A DNA stretch of 64,000 bases from Bacillus pumilus (GCF_003431975.1 NZ_CP027116.1:1612001-1676000), one strand, 5' to 3'; positions 28,517 through 38,689 are shown, counted from the first letter of the stretch. Notes: generated by a model from the letters alone, not told the origin. Translations and numbers: made by a program.

Positions 28517-31500
28517 TTGGATGAACAATTACCGATCACACGGCGGCAATTTCATATATTACTCAATCAGATTCAAATGACAGATGATGACCTCAGTCGT
28601 TACTTTGAAGAAGGTGAAATCGTCAAATTGACGGTTCATAAGGCGACAAAAACGTGGCATTTCCTGTTTAAATTTAAGGCGCTTCTGCCTTATAAGGTAT
28701 ATGCGATGTTTCTCAGCAGGCTGACAAATGCATTTTCTCATATTGCACAAGTCACTTGTACGATTGAAGTCAATGATCCAAATATATCTGAAGAGCTCGT
28801 TCAATCGTATTGGTCACATTGTGTGGAAGAGCTTCAAGGAATTTCTCCTCCAATCATCAGCTTGCTTCAGCAGCAAAAACCATCGCTGTCTGGACATAAA
28901 ATCATCATCAAAACGAAAAGCGAAACAGAGGCTTTGGCCATCAAGAAGAAGTACAGCCCGATGCTTCAGGCAGCTTTTAAACAAGTGGGCTTTCCAGAGC
29001 TGCAATTCGATACAGAAATTTTTGTATCAGATCAAGAGATTCAGAAGTTTAGAGAACAAAAGCTCGCTGAGGATCAAGAAAGAGCGATGCAAGCCCTCAC
29101 TGAAATGGAGAAGAAAGAAAGTGAGGATCAGGAGGAAGGTCCGTCTGGCCCGCTTATGATTGGCTATCAAATTAAAGACAATGAAGAAATTCGTACGCTT
29201 GATAGTATTATGGATGAGGAAAGAAGAATTACAGTTCAAGGCTACGTATTCGATGCAGAAACGCGTGAGCTGAAAAGCGGCAGAACGCTGTGTATCTTTA
29301 AGATTACAGATTATACAAACAGTATTTTAATTAAAATGTTTGCAAGAGAAAAAGAAGATGCACAGCTGATGAAATCATTGAAAAAAGGCATGTGGGTCAA
29401 AGCAAGAGGAAGCATTCAAAACGATACGTTTGTTAGAGATCTTGTCATGATTGCCAATGACGTCAATGAAATGAAACCTCAGCTGAAAGAAGATACGGCA
29501 CCAGAGGGTAAAAAGCGTGTCGAACTTCATTTGCATTCCCCAATGAGTCAAATGGATGCTGTCACAGGGATCGGCAGACTGGTCGAACAAGCAAAAAAAT
29601 GGGGACATGAAGCGATTGCCCTGACGGATCATGCAGTTGTCCAATCATTTCCAGATGCGTATGCAGCAAGTAAAAAGCATGGCATCAAAATGATGTATGG
29701 AGTGGAAATCAATTTAGTGGACGACGGGGTACCGATTGCCTATAACCCAGAGCATCGTTTGTTAGATGATGCGACGTATGTCGTTTTTGACGTAGAGACA
29801 ACTGGACTTTCAGCGGTTTATGACACGATCATTGAGCTGGCAGCAGTGAAAATCAAAGACGGAGAAATCATTGACCGTTTTGAGGCATTTGCAAATCCTC
29901 ACCACCCACTATCCGCGACAACGATCGAATTAACGGGTATTACCGATGATATGGTTAGAGATGCACCAGATGTCGTTGATGTCGTGCGGGATTTCAAAGA
30001 ATGGATTGGACAAGATATTCTTGTTGCGCATAATGCAAGCTTTGATATGGGCTTTTTAAATACAGCGTATAAGCGCCTGTTAAAAACAGATAAAGCGTCA
30101 AATCCTGTGATTGATACACTTGAACTCGGCAGATTCCTTTACCCTGAATTTAAAAACCACCGGTTGAACACACTTTGTAAAAAGTTCGATATTGAACTAA
30201 CGCAGCATCACCGGGCCATTTACGACGCAGAGGCGACAGGCTACCTCATGCTGAAAATGCTAAAAGATGCGGCTGAAAAAGAGATTGCCTATCACGATCA
30301 GTTGAATGAAAACATGGGTCAGTCCAATGCGTTCCAGCGTTCTCGTCCTTACCATGCCATTTTGATCGCACAAAATGAGACCGGTCTGAAGAATTTATTC
30401 AAGCTTGTTTCCCTTTCTCATATTCATTATTTCTACCGGGTTCCGCGCATTCCGCGCTCACAGCTTGAGAAATATCGAGAAGGTCTAATTGTCGGGTCTG
30501 CCTGTGATAAGGGTGAGGTCTTTGAAGGAATGATGCAAAAATCACCTGATGAGGTGGAAGACATTGCAGCATTTTATGACTATTTAGAAGTTCATCCGCC
30601 AGAAGTGTATCAACATCTGCTTCAGCTTGAACTGGTCCGAGATGAACGTGCGTTAAAAGAAATCATCACAAATATTGTAAAGCTTGGCGAAAAGCTGAAT
30701 AAGCCAGTCGTCGCAACTGGAAATGTGCATTACCTGCATCCAGAAGACAAAATTTATCGTAAAATCTTAATTTCATCACAGGGTGGAGCGAATCCGCTAA
30801 ACCGTCATGAACTGCCAAAAGTTCATTTTAGAACGACCGATGAAATGCTTGAAGCGTTCTCCTTCCTAGGAGACGAAAAAGCGAAAGAGATTGTCGTGGC
30901 GAATACGAAAAAAGTATCTGAGATGGTCGAAAGCATTAAACCAATTAAAGATGATCTTTACACACCAAAAATTGAAGGTGCAGATGAAGAAATACGGGAA
31001 ATGAGCTATCAAATGGCGCGCAGCATCTACGGAGATGATTTGCCGAAAATCGTAGAAGACCGTATTGAGAAAGAATTAAAAAGTATTATCGGCCATGGGT
31101 TCGCCGTTATTTACTTAATCTCTCATAAACTTGTAAAGAAATCTCTTGATGATGGATATCTTGTTGGTTCAAGGGGATCTGTCGGCTCATCTCTTGTTGC
31201 AACATTAACAGAGATTACGGAAGTGAACCCGCTCGCCCCGCATTATGTATGTCCAAGCTGTAAGCATTCGGAGTTCTTTAATGACGGATCTGTTGGTTCA
31301 GGCTTTGACCTTCCTGACAAAAACTGTCCAGAATGTGGTACACCGTATAAAAAAGACGGACATGATATTCCCTTTGAAACGTTCTTAGGTTTTAAAGGAG
31401 ACAAAGTCCCTGATATCGACTTGAACTTCTCAGGTGAATATCAGCCGATTGCCCATAACTATACGAAAGAGCTGTTCGGAGAAGAGTATGTTTACCGAGC

Positions 31501-32830
31501 GGGTACAATTGGTACAGTTGCAGAAAAAACAGCATATGGTTACGTGAAAGGCTACGCAGGAGATCATAATCTTCATATGAGAGGTGCAGAAATCGACCGG
31601 CTTGTTCAAGGCTGTACAGGGGTCAAACGGACAACGGGCCAGCATCCAGGTGGTATTATCGTAGTACCGGAGTATATGGACATTTACGATTTCTCACCTA
31701 TTCAATATCCAGCAGATGCGACAGGTTCTGATTGGAAAACGACGCATTTTGATTTCCATTCCATCCATGACAACTTGCTCAAGCTGGATATACTGGGGCA
31801 CGATGATCCAACGGTTATTCGGATGCTTCAGGATTTAAGCGGAATCGATCCAAAAACAATTCCAACAGACGATCCTGAAGTGATGAAAATTTTCCAAGGA
31901 ACAGAGCCTCTAGGTGTAACAGAAGAGCAAATTGGTTGTAAAACAGGGACACTCGGTATTCCAGAGTTTGGGACAAGGTTCGTTCGACAGATGCTTGAGG
32001 ATACAAAACCAACGACCTTCTCAGAGCTCGTGCAGATCTCTGGACTTTCACACGGAACGGATGTATGGCTCGGCAACGCGCAAGAGCTCATTCATAATAA
32101 AACGTGTGAACTCAGTGAAGTGATTGGGTGTCGTGACGATATTATGGTCTATCTCATCTATCAGGGCCTAGAGCCGTCACTTGCCTTTAAAATCATGGAA
32201 TCTGTACGTAAAGGGAAGGGACTTCCTCCTGAATGGGAAGAAGAAATGAAGAATAATAACGTACCGAACTGGTATATTGATTCATGTAAAAAGATCAAAT
32301 ACATGTTCCCTAAGGCCCACGCGGCTGCATACGTATTAATGGCGGTACGGATTGCCTACTTTAAGGTGCACCATGCACTTCTTTACTACGCAGCGTACTT
32401 TACTGTTCGTGCAGATGATTTTGATATCGAAACAATGACAAAAGGATCGAATGCGATTCGAGCGGTCATGGACGATATTCACTCAAAAGGTCTAGATGCA
32501 TCACCAAAAGAAAAGAACCTATTAACTGTACTAGAGCTTGCACTTGAAATGTGTGAAAGAGGCTATCATTTCAAAAAAGTGGACCTCTACCGGTCAAGTG
32601 CAACAGAGTTTATCATTGATGGAGACGGATTAATTCCGCCATTCAACTCGATCCCTGGACTCGGAACGAACGTTGCATTAAATATTGTTCGCGCACGTCA
32701 AGACGGGGAGTTCCTTTCAAAAGAGGATTTACAAAAACGCGGAAAAGTGTCGAAAACGATCTTAGAATATTTAGATCGTCAAGGCTGCTTAGAAGCACTT
32801 CCTGATCAAAACCAGCTTTCTTTGTTTTAA
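28517..32830 (+). CDS. polC: DNA polymerase III alpha subunit PolC (Gram-positive type)
   Basis: PolC is the main replicative polymerase of low-GC Gram-positives, with built-in proofreading. Order: N-terminal domain to ~200, OB fold (~240-320), PHP domain from ~335 ('[19 protein letters not shown]'), and the DnaQ-type exonuclease inserted near residue 420 ('[21 protein letters not shown]'). A Cys4 zinc module 'CPSCKHSE...CPECG' follows. The polymerase active site is '[10 protein letters not shown]' at ~964, and the clamp-binding end is 'QNQLSLF'. TTG 28517 is the start with GGAGGG 8 bases upstream; ATG 28521 is out of frame. 1437 residues equals my memory of B. subtilis. Confidence 0.97.
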   Translation: MDEQLPITRRQFHILLNQIQMTDDDLSRYFEEGEIVKLTVHKATKTWHFLFKFKALLPYKVYAMFLSRLTNAFSHIAQVTCTIEVNDPNISEELVQSYWSHCVEELQGISPPIISLLQQQKPSLSGHKIIIKTKSETEALAIKKKYSPMLQAAFKQVGFPELQFDTEIFVSDQEIQKFREQKLAEDQERAMQALTEMEKKESEDQEEGPSGPLMIGYQIKDNEEIRTLDSIMDEERRITVQGYVFDAETRELKSGRTLCIFKITDYTNSILIKMFAREKEDAQLMKSLKKGMWVKARGSIQNDTFVRDLVMIANDVNEMKPQLKEDTAPEGKKRVELHLHSPMSQMDAVTGIGRLVEQAKKWGHEAIALTDHAVVQSFPDAYAASKKHGIKMMYGVEINLVDDGVPIAYNPEHRLLDDATYVVFDVETTGLSAVYDTIIELAAVKIKDGEIIDRFEAFANPHHPLSATTIELTGITDDMVRDAPDVVDVVRDFKEWIGQDILVAHNASFDMGFLNTAYKRLLKTDKASNPVIDTLELGRFLYPEFKNHRLNTLCKKFDIELTQHHRAIYDAEATGYLMLKMLKDAAEKEIAYHDQLNENMGQSNAFQRSRPYHAILIAQNETGLKNLFKLVSLSHIHYFYRVPRIPRSQLEKYREGLIVGSACDKGEVFEGMMQKSPDEVEDIAAFYDYLEVHPPEVYQHLLQLELVRDERALKEIITNIVKLGEKLNKPVVATGNVHYLHPEDKIYRKILISSQGGANPLNRHELPKVHFRTTDEMLEAFSFLGDEKAKEIVVANTKKVSEMVESIKPIKDDLYTPKIEGADEEIREMSYQMARSIYGDDLPKIVEDRIEKELKSIIGHGFAVIYLISHKLVKKSLDDGYLVGSRGSVGSSLVATLTEITEVNPLAPHYVCPSCKHSEFFNDGSVGSGFDLPDKNCPECGTPYKKDGHDIPFETFLGFKGDKVPDIDLNFSGEYQPIAHNYTKELFGEEYVYRAGTIGTVAEKTAYGYVKGYAGDHNLHMRGAEIDRLVQGCTGVKRTTGQHPGGIIVVPEYMDIYDFSPIQYPADATGSDWKTTHFDFHSIHDNLLKLDILGHDDPTVIRMLQDLSGIDPKTIPTDDPEVMKIFQGTEPLGVTEEQIGCKTGTLGIPEFGTRFVRQMLEDTKPTTFSELVQISGLSHGTDVWLGNAQELIHNKTCELSEVIGCRDDIMVYLIYQGLEPSLAFKIMESVRKGKGLPPEWEEEMKNNNVPNWYIDSCKKIKYMFPKAHAAAYVLMAVRIAYFKVHHALLYYAAYFTVRADDFDIETMTKGSNAIRAVMDDIHSKGLDASPKEKNLLTVLELALEMCERGYHFKKVDLYRSSATEFIIDGDGLIPPFNSIPGLGTNVALNIVRARQDGEFLSKEDLQKRGKVSKTILEYLDRQGCLEALPDQNQLSLF

Positions 32831-32836
32831 TTGATG

Positions 32837-32867
32837 AAGAGCGCCCTTAAATGGGCGTTCTTTTTTT
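32837..32867 (+). terminator. Intrinsic terminator after polC
   Basis: Bases 32837-32846 pair with 32853-32862 (core GCGCCC with GGGCGT, one G-T), loop TTAAAT, followed by seven Ts. It closes the polC transcript before the hydrolase island. Confidence 0.9.
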
Positions 32868-33249
32868 AGAAACAATAATATTATTATGTAAACTAATAAA
32901 GAATTTCATTCCAATTGGAATTATTTTCTTGCTCCTTCATATATCTTGATTTAGCGTGATGTTTTAAGAGAAGAGATTGTATGTCATTCTTTCTACCCAA
33001 ATAGAGCGAAAAAGAGAATTTCACCGTCTGAAATGTTGTGAAGCGACATATGATCATTCTGGGTACAGTCACCAAAAGAATCAAGAGAAAAAACATTCGA
33101 TGAGCGCACAGCTGATTGCTGTTTACTATGCTTATTTTTGAAACTTATTTGATTCTTTTCAAAACTGTTCAAATCACGTGCTGAGTAAGAGGAGGTGGCT
33201 TATCTATTTATCAATGTTTGACTAAAAAGAAGAGGTGAGTAATAGAGAC
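32868..33249. other. Gene-free upstream region of the hydrolase island
   Basis: About 380 bases without a supported gene between the polC terminator and the GH9 start. It is AT-rich and contains a 14-base palindrome at 32908-32921, a TTTTGAA/TTCAAAA inverted repeat (33136-33142 and 33158-33164), and an unused strong Shine-Dalgarno GGAGGTGG at 33191-33198. I found no convincing SigA promoter; TATGAT at 33049-33054 has only a weak -35 and short spacing. No hydrophobic signal-peptide-like frame joins the GH9 gene: the GH9 frame is closed by TAA at 33223. Confidence 0.6.
32908..32921. repeat. 14-base perfect palindrome upstream of GH9
   Basis: ATTCCAATTGGAAT is a perfect two-fold palindrome, a shape typical of a dimeric repressor site. 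It is 46 bases after the polC T run and about 330 bases before GH9. No regulator gene is next to it. Function is inference only, since AT-rich palindromes of this size can occur by chance. Confidence 0.4.
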
Positions 33250-35100
33250 ATGGCATCTTATAACTATGTAGAGGTTCTTCAAAAATCTCTGTTGTTTTAT
33301 GAAGCACAGCGGTCTGGAAAGCTTCCCAAAAGCAACCGTCTCAACTGGCGAGGAGATTCTGGACTAGAGGACGGGAAGGATGTAGGTCATGATTTAACTG
33401 GCGGCTGGTATGATGCGGGTGATCATGTGAAATTTGGCCTTCCGATGGCGTACTCAGCAGCTGTTCTTGCTTGGACAGTATATGAATACCGAGAAGCGTA
33501 TGAAGAGGCAGAACTGCTTGATGACATCTTAGATCAAATCAAGTGGGCAACGGATTATTTCTTAAAAGCACATACAGGTCCGAACGAGTTTTGGGCACAA
33601 GTAGGTGATGGAAACGCAGATCATGCTTGGTGGGGACCGGCAGAAGTAATGCCGATGAGCCGGCCAGCTTTTAAAATTGATGAAAATTGTCCGGGAACAG
33701 AAGTGGCCGCCCAAACTGCGGCAGCTTTAGCAGCGGGTTCTATCATTTTTAAAGAGACAGATGCCCCTTATGCAGCAAAGCTTCTGACGCATGCGAAACA
33801 GCTTTATGCATTTGCTGACAGGTACCGCGGCGAGTATACAGATTGTGTCACAAATGCTCAGCCGTTTTACAACTCCTGGAGCGGCTATATTGACGAGCTT
33901 ATTTGGGGCGGCATTTGGCTGTACTTGGCGACAAATGAAGAGACTTATTTAAATCAAGCATTAAAAGCAGTAGAGGAATGGCCAAAGGATTGGGATTATA
34001 CGTTTACCATGTCATGGGACAATACTTTTTTTGCTTCACAAATCTTACTTGCAAGAATTACGAAGGAAAATCGATTTATACAATCGACAGAGCGTAATCT
34101 CGATTACTGGACGACGGGTTTTGTTCAAAATGGAAAGGTTGAAAGAATCACTTATACGCCTGGCGGATTGGCATGGCTTGATCAATGGGGATCGCTTCGT
34201 TATACAGCAAATGCGGCATTTTTAGCCTTTGTTTATGCTGATTGGGTGTCAGACGAAGAAAAAAAGAATCGTTACCAAACGTTTGCAATCAAGCAAACTC
34301 ACTATATGCTAGGTGATAATCCGCTTAATAGAAGCTATGTCGTTGGGTTTGGCCAGAACCCGCCGAAGCATCCACACCACCGAACTGCACATGGCTCATG
34401 GTCTAACCAGCTGACAAATCCTCCGAATCACCGGCACACTCTTTATGGGGCGCTTGTTGGTGGGCCTAATGCACAGGATCAATATGACGATGATATCTCT
34501 GATTATGTATCAAACGAGGTGGCGACGGATTATAATGCCGCCTTTACAGGAAATATAGCCAAAATGGTGCAGCTATTTGGAAAGGGGCAATCAAAGCTGC
34601 CCAATTTCCCGCCTAAAGAACAAGCAGAGGATGAGTTTTTTGTAGAGGCAGCCGTGATGAATAACGATGCAGCATCCACTCAGGTGAAGGCGGTACTATA
34701 CAATCGATCCGGATGGCCGGCTAGAAGCAGCCAAACGCTTTCCTTTAGATATTACGTCAATCTGAGCGAGGTCTTTGCAAAGGGATTGACTGAAAAAGAT
34801 ATTCAAGTGACGGCTGCCTACAATGAAGGCGCTTCCTTATCTCCACTGAAGGTATATGACGCCTCAGCCCACGTCTATTTTGCAGAAATCGATTTTACGG
34901 GCGTAGCGATTTTTCCTGGAGGAGAATCAGAGCATAAAAAAGAAATCCAGTTTCGATTATCCGCGCCAAATGGGTCGAATATATGGGATGCCTCAAATGA
35001 TTATTCCTTTCAAGGGTTAACATCCAATATGCAAAAAACCACGAGAATACCCGTCTTTGATGATGGTGCTTTAGTATTTGGTACGCTTCCAGATAAATAA
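33250..35100 (+). CDS. GH9 endoglucanase with CBM3c, no signal peptide
   Basis: Family 9 glycoside hydrolase cutting beta-1,4-glucan, expected to be a processive endoglucanase because a family 3c carbohydrate-binding module follows the catalytic domain. Numbering from ATG 33250: 'GGWYDAGDHVKFGLP' holds catalytic Asp55 and Asp58, 'HPHHRTAHGSW' is the conserved His region, and Glu423 in 'YVSNEVATDYNAAF' is the general acid. The catalytic domain ends near 455 and CBM3c fills ~465-610. The GTG at 33235 abuts its only Shine-Dalgarno, so ATG 33250 (AGAGGTG 12 bases upstream) is preferred. The protein starts where mature secreted GH9 enzymes start; no signal peptide is present. It leads a likely three-gene operon. 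Confidence 0.93.
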   Translation: MASYNYVEVLQKSLLFYEAQRSGKLPKSNRLNWRGDSGLEDGKDVGHDLTGGWYDAGDHVKFGLPMAYSAAVLAWTVYEYREAYEEAELLDDILDQIKWATDYFLKAHTGPNEFWAQVGDGNADHAWWGPAEVMPMSRPAFKIDENCPGTEVAAQTAAALAAGSIIFKETDAPYAAKLLTHAKQLYAFADRYRGEYTDCVTNAQPFYNSWSGYIDELIWGGIWLYLATNEETYLNQALKAVEEWPKDWDYTFTMSWDNTFFASQILLARITKENRFIQSTERNLDYWTTGFVQNGKVERITYTPGGLAWLDQWGSLRYTANAAFLAFVYADWVSDEEKKNRYQTFAIKQTHYMLGDNPLNRSYVVGFGQNPPKHPHHRTAHGSWSNQLTNPPNHRHTLYGALVGGPNAQDQYDDDISDYVSNEVATDYNAAFTGNIAKMVQLFGKGQSKLPNFPPKEQAEDEFFVEAAVMNNDAASTQVKAVLYNRSGWPARSSQTLSFRYYVNLSEVFAKGLTEKDIQVTAAYNEGASLSPLKVYDASAHVYFAEIDFTGVAIFPGGESEHKKEIQFRLSAPNGSNIWDASNDYSFQGLTSNMQKTTRIPVFDDGALVFGTLPDK

Positions 35101-35130
35101 AATGAAAGATTCATTGAAAGGGTGAAGGAC

Positions 35131-37236
35131 TTGTCAAACAAAGAACGCTTTTTAACGCTTTATCATCAAATCAAAAGTGATGCGAATGGATATTTTTCTC
35201 CAGAAGGAATTCCGTATCATTCAATTGAGACGCTCATTTGTGAAGCGCCTGATTATGGACATATGACGACATCAGAAGCTTATAGCTATTGGTTGTGGCT
35301 AGAGGTGTTGTACGGACATTACACAGGGGATTGGAGCAAATTAGAGGCTGCTTGGGACAATATGGAGAAGTACATCATCCCAGTCAATGAAGATGGGCGT
35401 GATGAGCAGCCGCATATGAACGCTTATAATCCATCTAGCCCAGCCACATACGCAGCAGAAAAACCATTTCCGGATCAATATCCGAGCCAGCTGAGCGGGG
35501 CTCGTGCTGCGGGTCAAGACCCGATTGATGGTGAATTGAAGTCAACCTATGGAACGAATGAAACGTATTTAATGCACTGGCTTCTCGATGTTGATAACTG
35601 GTACGGGTATGGAAACTTGCTCAACCCATCACATAAAGCCGCATATGTGAACACGTTCCAGCGAGGGCCGCAGGAATCTGTATGGGAGGCGATCCCGCAT
35701 CCATCCCAAGATGATCAATCTTTTGGGAAGCCGAATGAAGGCTTTATGAGTTTGTTCACAAAAGAAAATCAAGCACCGGCTGCTCAGTGGCGCTATACCA
35801 ATGCGACGGATGCTGATGCGCGTGCAATACAAGCGATGTATTGGGCAAAGGAACTCGGCTATAATCAGCCAGCCTATCTTAATAAAGCGAAAAAAATGGG
35901 GGATTTTCTCCGTTATGGTATGTATGATAAGTATTTTCAGACGATTGGAAGTGGCAAACAGGGGAATCCGTACCCTGGAAACGGAAAAGGAGCCTGTCAT
36001 TTCTTAATGGCGTGGTATACCTCTTGGGGCGGAGGACTTGGCGATTATGCAAACTGGTCGTGGCGTATTGGAGCCAGCCATTGTCACCAAGGATATCAAA
36101 ACCCTGTCGCCGCTTATGCGTTATCCACAGATAAAGGAGGCTTAAAGCCATCTTCAGCGACTGGTGCAAGCGATTGGGAAAAAACATTAAAGAGACAGCT
36201 TGAATTTTATGTATGGCTGCAATCTAAAGAAGGAGCGATTGCAGGAGGCGCAACGAATAGCTGGAATGGAGACTATAGTGCTTATCCGGCAGGAAGAAGT
36301 ACTTTTTACGATATGGCATATGAGGATGCACCTGTTTATCTTGACCCGCCTTCTAATAACTGGTTCGGAATGCAGGCATGGCCGATGGAGCGCGTAGCAG
36401 AGCTTTATTATATTTTTGTGAAAGATGGAGATAAAACGTCTGAAAATGTCCAAATGGCCAAATCTTGTATCACAAAATGGGTGAACTATGCACTCGATTA
36501 CATTTTTATCGGCAGCCGTCCTGTGTCGGATGAAGAGGGTTATTTCCTAGATGACCAAGGACGAAGAATTCTAGGGGGAACAAATGCTACTGTGGCTACA
36601 ACGAGTGCACCTGGCGAGTTTTGGCTTCCTGGAAATATTGCATGGAGCGGACAGCCTGACACTTGGAATGGATTCCAGTCTGCAACAGGAAATCCAAACC
36701 TAACTGCTGTTACAAAAGATCCAACTCAGGATACGGGCGTACTAGGGAGCCTAGTCAAAGCTTTAACATTCTTTGCTGCTGCCACTAAGCTAGAGACTGG
36801 GGACTATACAGCGCTTGGCGTAAGAGCGAAAGATGCAGCCGCACAGCTCCTTGAGGTGGCGTGGAATTACAATGATGGCGTGGGCATTGTGACAGAGGAA
36901 GACAGAGAGGACTATGACCGCTTCTTTAAAAAAGAAGTGTATTTCCCAAATGGTTGGAACGGGACATTTGGTCAAGGGAACCAGATTCCTGGATCAAGCA
37001 CTACTCCTTCTGATCCGCAGCGAGGAGGTAATGGGGTCTATGCGAGTTTTGCTGATCTTCGCCCGAACATTAAACAAGATCCAGCATGGTCTTCACTCGA
37101 GAGTAAATATCAGTCTTCATTTAATGAAGCAACAGGTAAATGGGAGAATGGGGCACCGGTTTTCACCTATCACCGCTTCTGGTCCCAAGTGGATATGGCC
37201 ACTGCCTATGCTGAATACCATCGTCTCATCAACTAG
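35131..37236 (+). CDS. GH48 reducing-end cellobiohydrolase, no signal peptide
   Basis: Family 48 enzymes release cellobiose processively from cellulose chain ends and act synergistically with GH9-CBM3c. The N-terminal 'GYFSPEGIPYHSIETLICEAPDYGH' region (residues ~20-44) contains the family general acid, Glu38. 'LDVDNWYGYG', 'NTFQRGPQESVWE', 'EGAIAGGATNSWNG' and 'NWFGMQAWPMERVAELYY' are strong GH48 blocks. The ~700 residues are one catalytic domain, with no dockerin, CBM or S-layer module and no signal peptide. TTG 35131 has AAAGGGTG about 8 bases upstream and is preferred over GTG 35122, which touches its Shine-Dalgarno. It lies 30 bases after GH9. Confidence 0.93.
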   Translation: MSNKERFLTLYHQIKSDANGYFSPEGIPYHSIETLICEAPDYGHMTTSEAYSYWLWLEVLYGHYTGDWSKLEAAWDNMEKYIIPVNEDGRDEQPHMNAYNPSSPATYAAEKPFPDQYPSQLSGARAAGQDPIDGELKSTYGTNETYLMHWLLDVDNWYGYGNLLNPSHKAAYVNTFQRGPQESVWEAIPHPSQDDQSFGKPNEGFMSLFTKENQAPAAQWRYTNATDADARAIQAMYWAKELGYNQPAYLNKAKKMGDFLRYGMYDKYFQTIGSGKQGNPYPGNGKGACHFLMAWYTSWGGGLGDYANWSWRIGASHCHQGYQNPVAAYALSTDKGGLKPSSATGASDWEKTLKRQLEFYVWLQSKEGAIAGGATNSWNGDYSAYPAGRSTFYDMAYEDAPVYLDPPSNNWFGMQAWPMERVAELYYIFVKDGDKTSENVQMAKSCITKWVNYALDYIFIGSRPVSDEEGYFLDDQGRRILGGTNATVATTSAPGEFWLPGNIAWSGQPDTWNGFQSATGNPNLTAVTKDPTQDTGVLGSLVKALTFFAAATKLETGDYTALGVRAKDAAAQLLEVAWNYNDGVGIVTEEDREDYDRFFKKEVYFPNGWNGTFGQGNQIPGSSTTPSDPQRGGNGVYASFADLRPNIKQDPAWSSLESKYQSSFNEATGKWENGAPVFTYHRFWSQVDMATAYAEYHRLIN

Positions 37237-37248
37237 CAGGTTTTCGAG

Positions 37249-37272
37249 CTGCCGGCTTCTTTCAGCTGGCAG
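37249..37272 (+). terminator. Hairpin between GH48 and GH10
   Basis: CTGCCGGC (37249-37256) pairs with GCTGGCAG (37265-37272), 8 bp with one G-T and an 8-base loop. Only TTTG follows, so it is a weak terminator or an RNA-stabilising 3' hairpin that could set a lower level for the GH10 gene. Confidence 0.5.
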
Positions 37273-37317
37273 TTTGAATAAGAAATATAAATCCAATGAA
37301 GATAAGGGTGTTTTTAC

Positions 37318-38550
37318 ATGGTTAAAGAAAGAAGCTTTCTTCATCAATCATTAAATAAGGGCGAAAATGGGCAGGGCAATCAGGTGTGGAAAAAAGAGGC
37401 GAATGATCGAATCTCAAAGCATAGACAAAGAGACCTTCAAATAAACGTCACAAATCATGAAAACAAGCCAATAGCAGGTGTAGAGGTGGAAATTAAGCAA
37501 ATTAAGCATGAATTCGCATTTGGCTCGGCAATGAATGACCAAGTGTTGTTTAATCAACAATATGCTGATTTTTTCGTGAAATATTTTAATTGGGCTGTTT
37601 TTGAAAATGAGGCAAAATGGTATGCGAATGAGCCGGAAAGAGGAAGAATCACTTACGAAAAAGCAGATGCGATGCTGAACTTTGCAGATAGACATCAACT
37701 TCCAGTGAGAGGCCACGCTTTATTTTGGGAGGTAGAAGATGCGAATCCAAGCTGGCTAAGGACATTGCCCAATCACGAAGTGTATGCAGCCATGAAAAAC
37801 CGGCTTGAGCATGCGGGTCATCATTTTAAGAGGAGATTCCGTCATTGGGATGTAAACAATGAAATGATGCATGGTTCATTCTTTAAAGACCGCTTCGGGA
37901 AAAATATTTGGAAATGGATGTATGAAGAAACGAAAAAGATTGACCCTCAAGCACTATTGTTTGTGAATGACTATAATGTGATCTCATATGGTGAGCACCA
38001 TGCTTATAAAGCGCATATCAATGAACTGCGACAGTTGGGCGCACCTATTGAGGCGATTGGTGTTCAAGGTCATTTTGGAGAGCGGGTCGATCCAGCCATT
38101 GTAAAAGAGAGGCTCGATGTGCTTGCTGAGCTTGGTCTGCCTATATGGGTCACAGAGTACGACTCTGTTCAACCTGACGCAAATAAAAGAGCGGATAACC
38201 TAGAGGCTTTATACCGCGTGGCATTTAGTCATCCAGCCGTAAAAGGAGTGCTGATGTGGGGATTTTGGGCAGGTGCCCATTGGAGAGGTGAGCATGCGGC
38301 CATCGTTAATTATGATTGGTCTTTAAATGAAGCAGGTCGACGTTATGAAAAGCTTCTAAAAGAGTGGACGACACAAAGAGTTGAAAAAACAGGGGCTAAT
38401 GGCAAAGTGACATGTCCAGCATTTCACGGGACATATGAGATTCGAATCGGTAGCGAAAATAAAATATTAAAACAACAGACAATTGAACTTGATTCAAATG
38501 AACAAACACCACTTCGACTAGATGTGATTGTACCTGAAGGATCGGCTTGA
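37318..38550 (+). CDS. GH10 endo-beta-1,4-xylanase-like protein, no signal peptide
   Basis: Family 10 glycoside hydrolase, usually an endo-xylanase. Residues ~38-70 ('RDLQINVTNHENKPIAGVEV', 'KHEFAFGSAMN') match the N-terminal strand module seen in plant-type GH10 proteins. The barrel follows with 'NWAVFENEAKWY', 'RGHALFWE', acid/base Glu182 in 'WDVNNEMMHG' and nucleophile Glu280 in 'WVTEYD', both intact. The C-terminal ~60 residues look like a small beta module. The N-terminus is hydrophilic, so no Sec or Tat signal is present. AAGGGTG lies 8 bases before the ATG. Substrate specificity is inferred from the family. Confidence 0.9.
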   Translation: MVKERSFLHQSLNKGENGQGNQVWKKEANDRISKHRQRDLQINVTNHENKPIAGVEVEIKQIKHEFAFGSAMNDQVLFNQQYADFFVKYFNWAVFENEAKWYANEPERGRITYEKADAMLNFADRHQLPVRGHALFWEVEDANPSWLRTLPNHEVYAAMKNRLEHAGHHFKRRFRHWDVNNEMMHGSFFKDRFGKNIWKWMYEETKKIDPQALLFVNDYNVISYGEHHAYKAHINELRQLGAPIEAIGVQGHFGERVDPAIVKERLDVLAELGLPIWVTEYDSVQPDANKRADNLEALYRVAFSHPAVKGVLMWGFWAGAHWRGEHAAIVNYDWSLNEAGRRYEKLLKEWTTQRVEKTGANGKVTCPAFHGTYEIRIGSENKILKQQTIELDSNEQTPLRLDVIVPEGSA

Positions 38551-38689
38551 AGAGAATTTAACTGACTTCGCATATGCCAGGATCACTCCAACAACTGAGT
38601 ATCATAAAGGGCAGCACTTATTAGTGAACATGCGCACAGAATAAATGAAAAGAACGGATGACGAATGCCTGCTGAATAAGGAACTTCAT

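Noticed and set aside
28521..28523. ATG near the start of polC
   Set aside because: It is out of frame with polC; TTG 28517 is in frame and has a good Shine-Dalgarno site.
32893..33096. 67-codon minus-strand frame in the gap upstream of GH9
   Set aside because: Low-complexity Phe/Leu-rich product in an AT-rich spacer, with no recognisable motif. It faces against every other gene in the window.
33128..33181. Short hydrophobic frame (MLIFETYLILF...) upstream of GH9 considered as a lost signal peptide
   Set aside because: It has no ribosome binding site, is in another frame, ends at TGA well before GH9, and lacks the basic N-terminus and cleavage site of a signal peptide.
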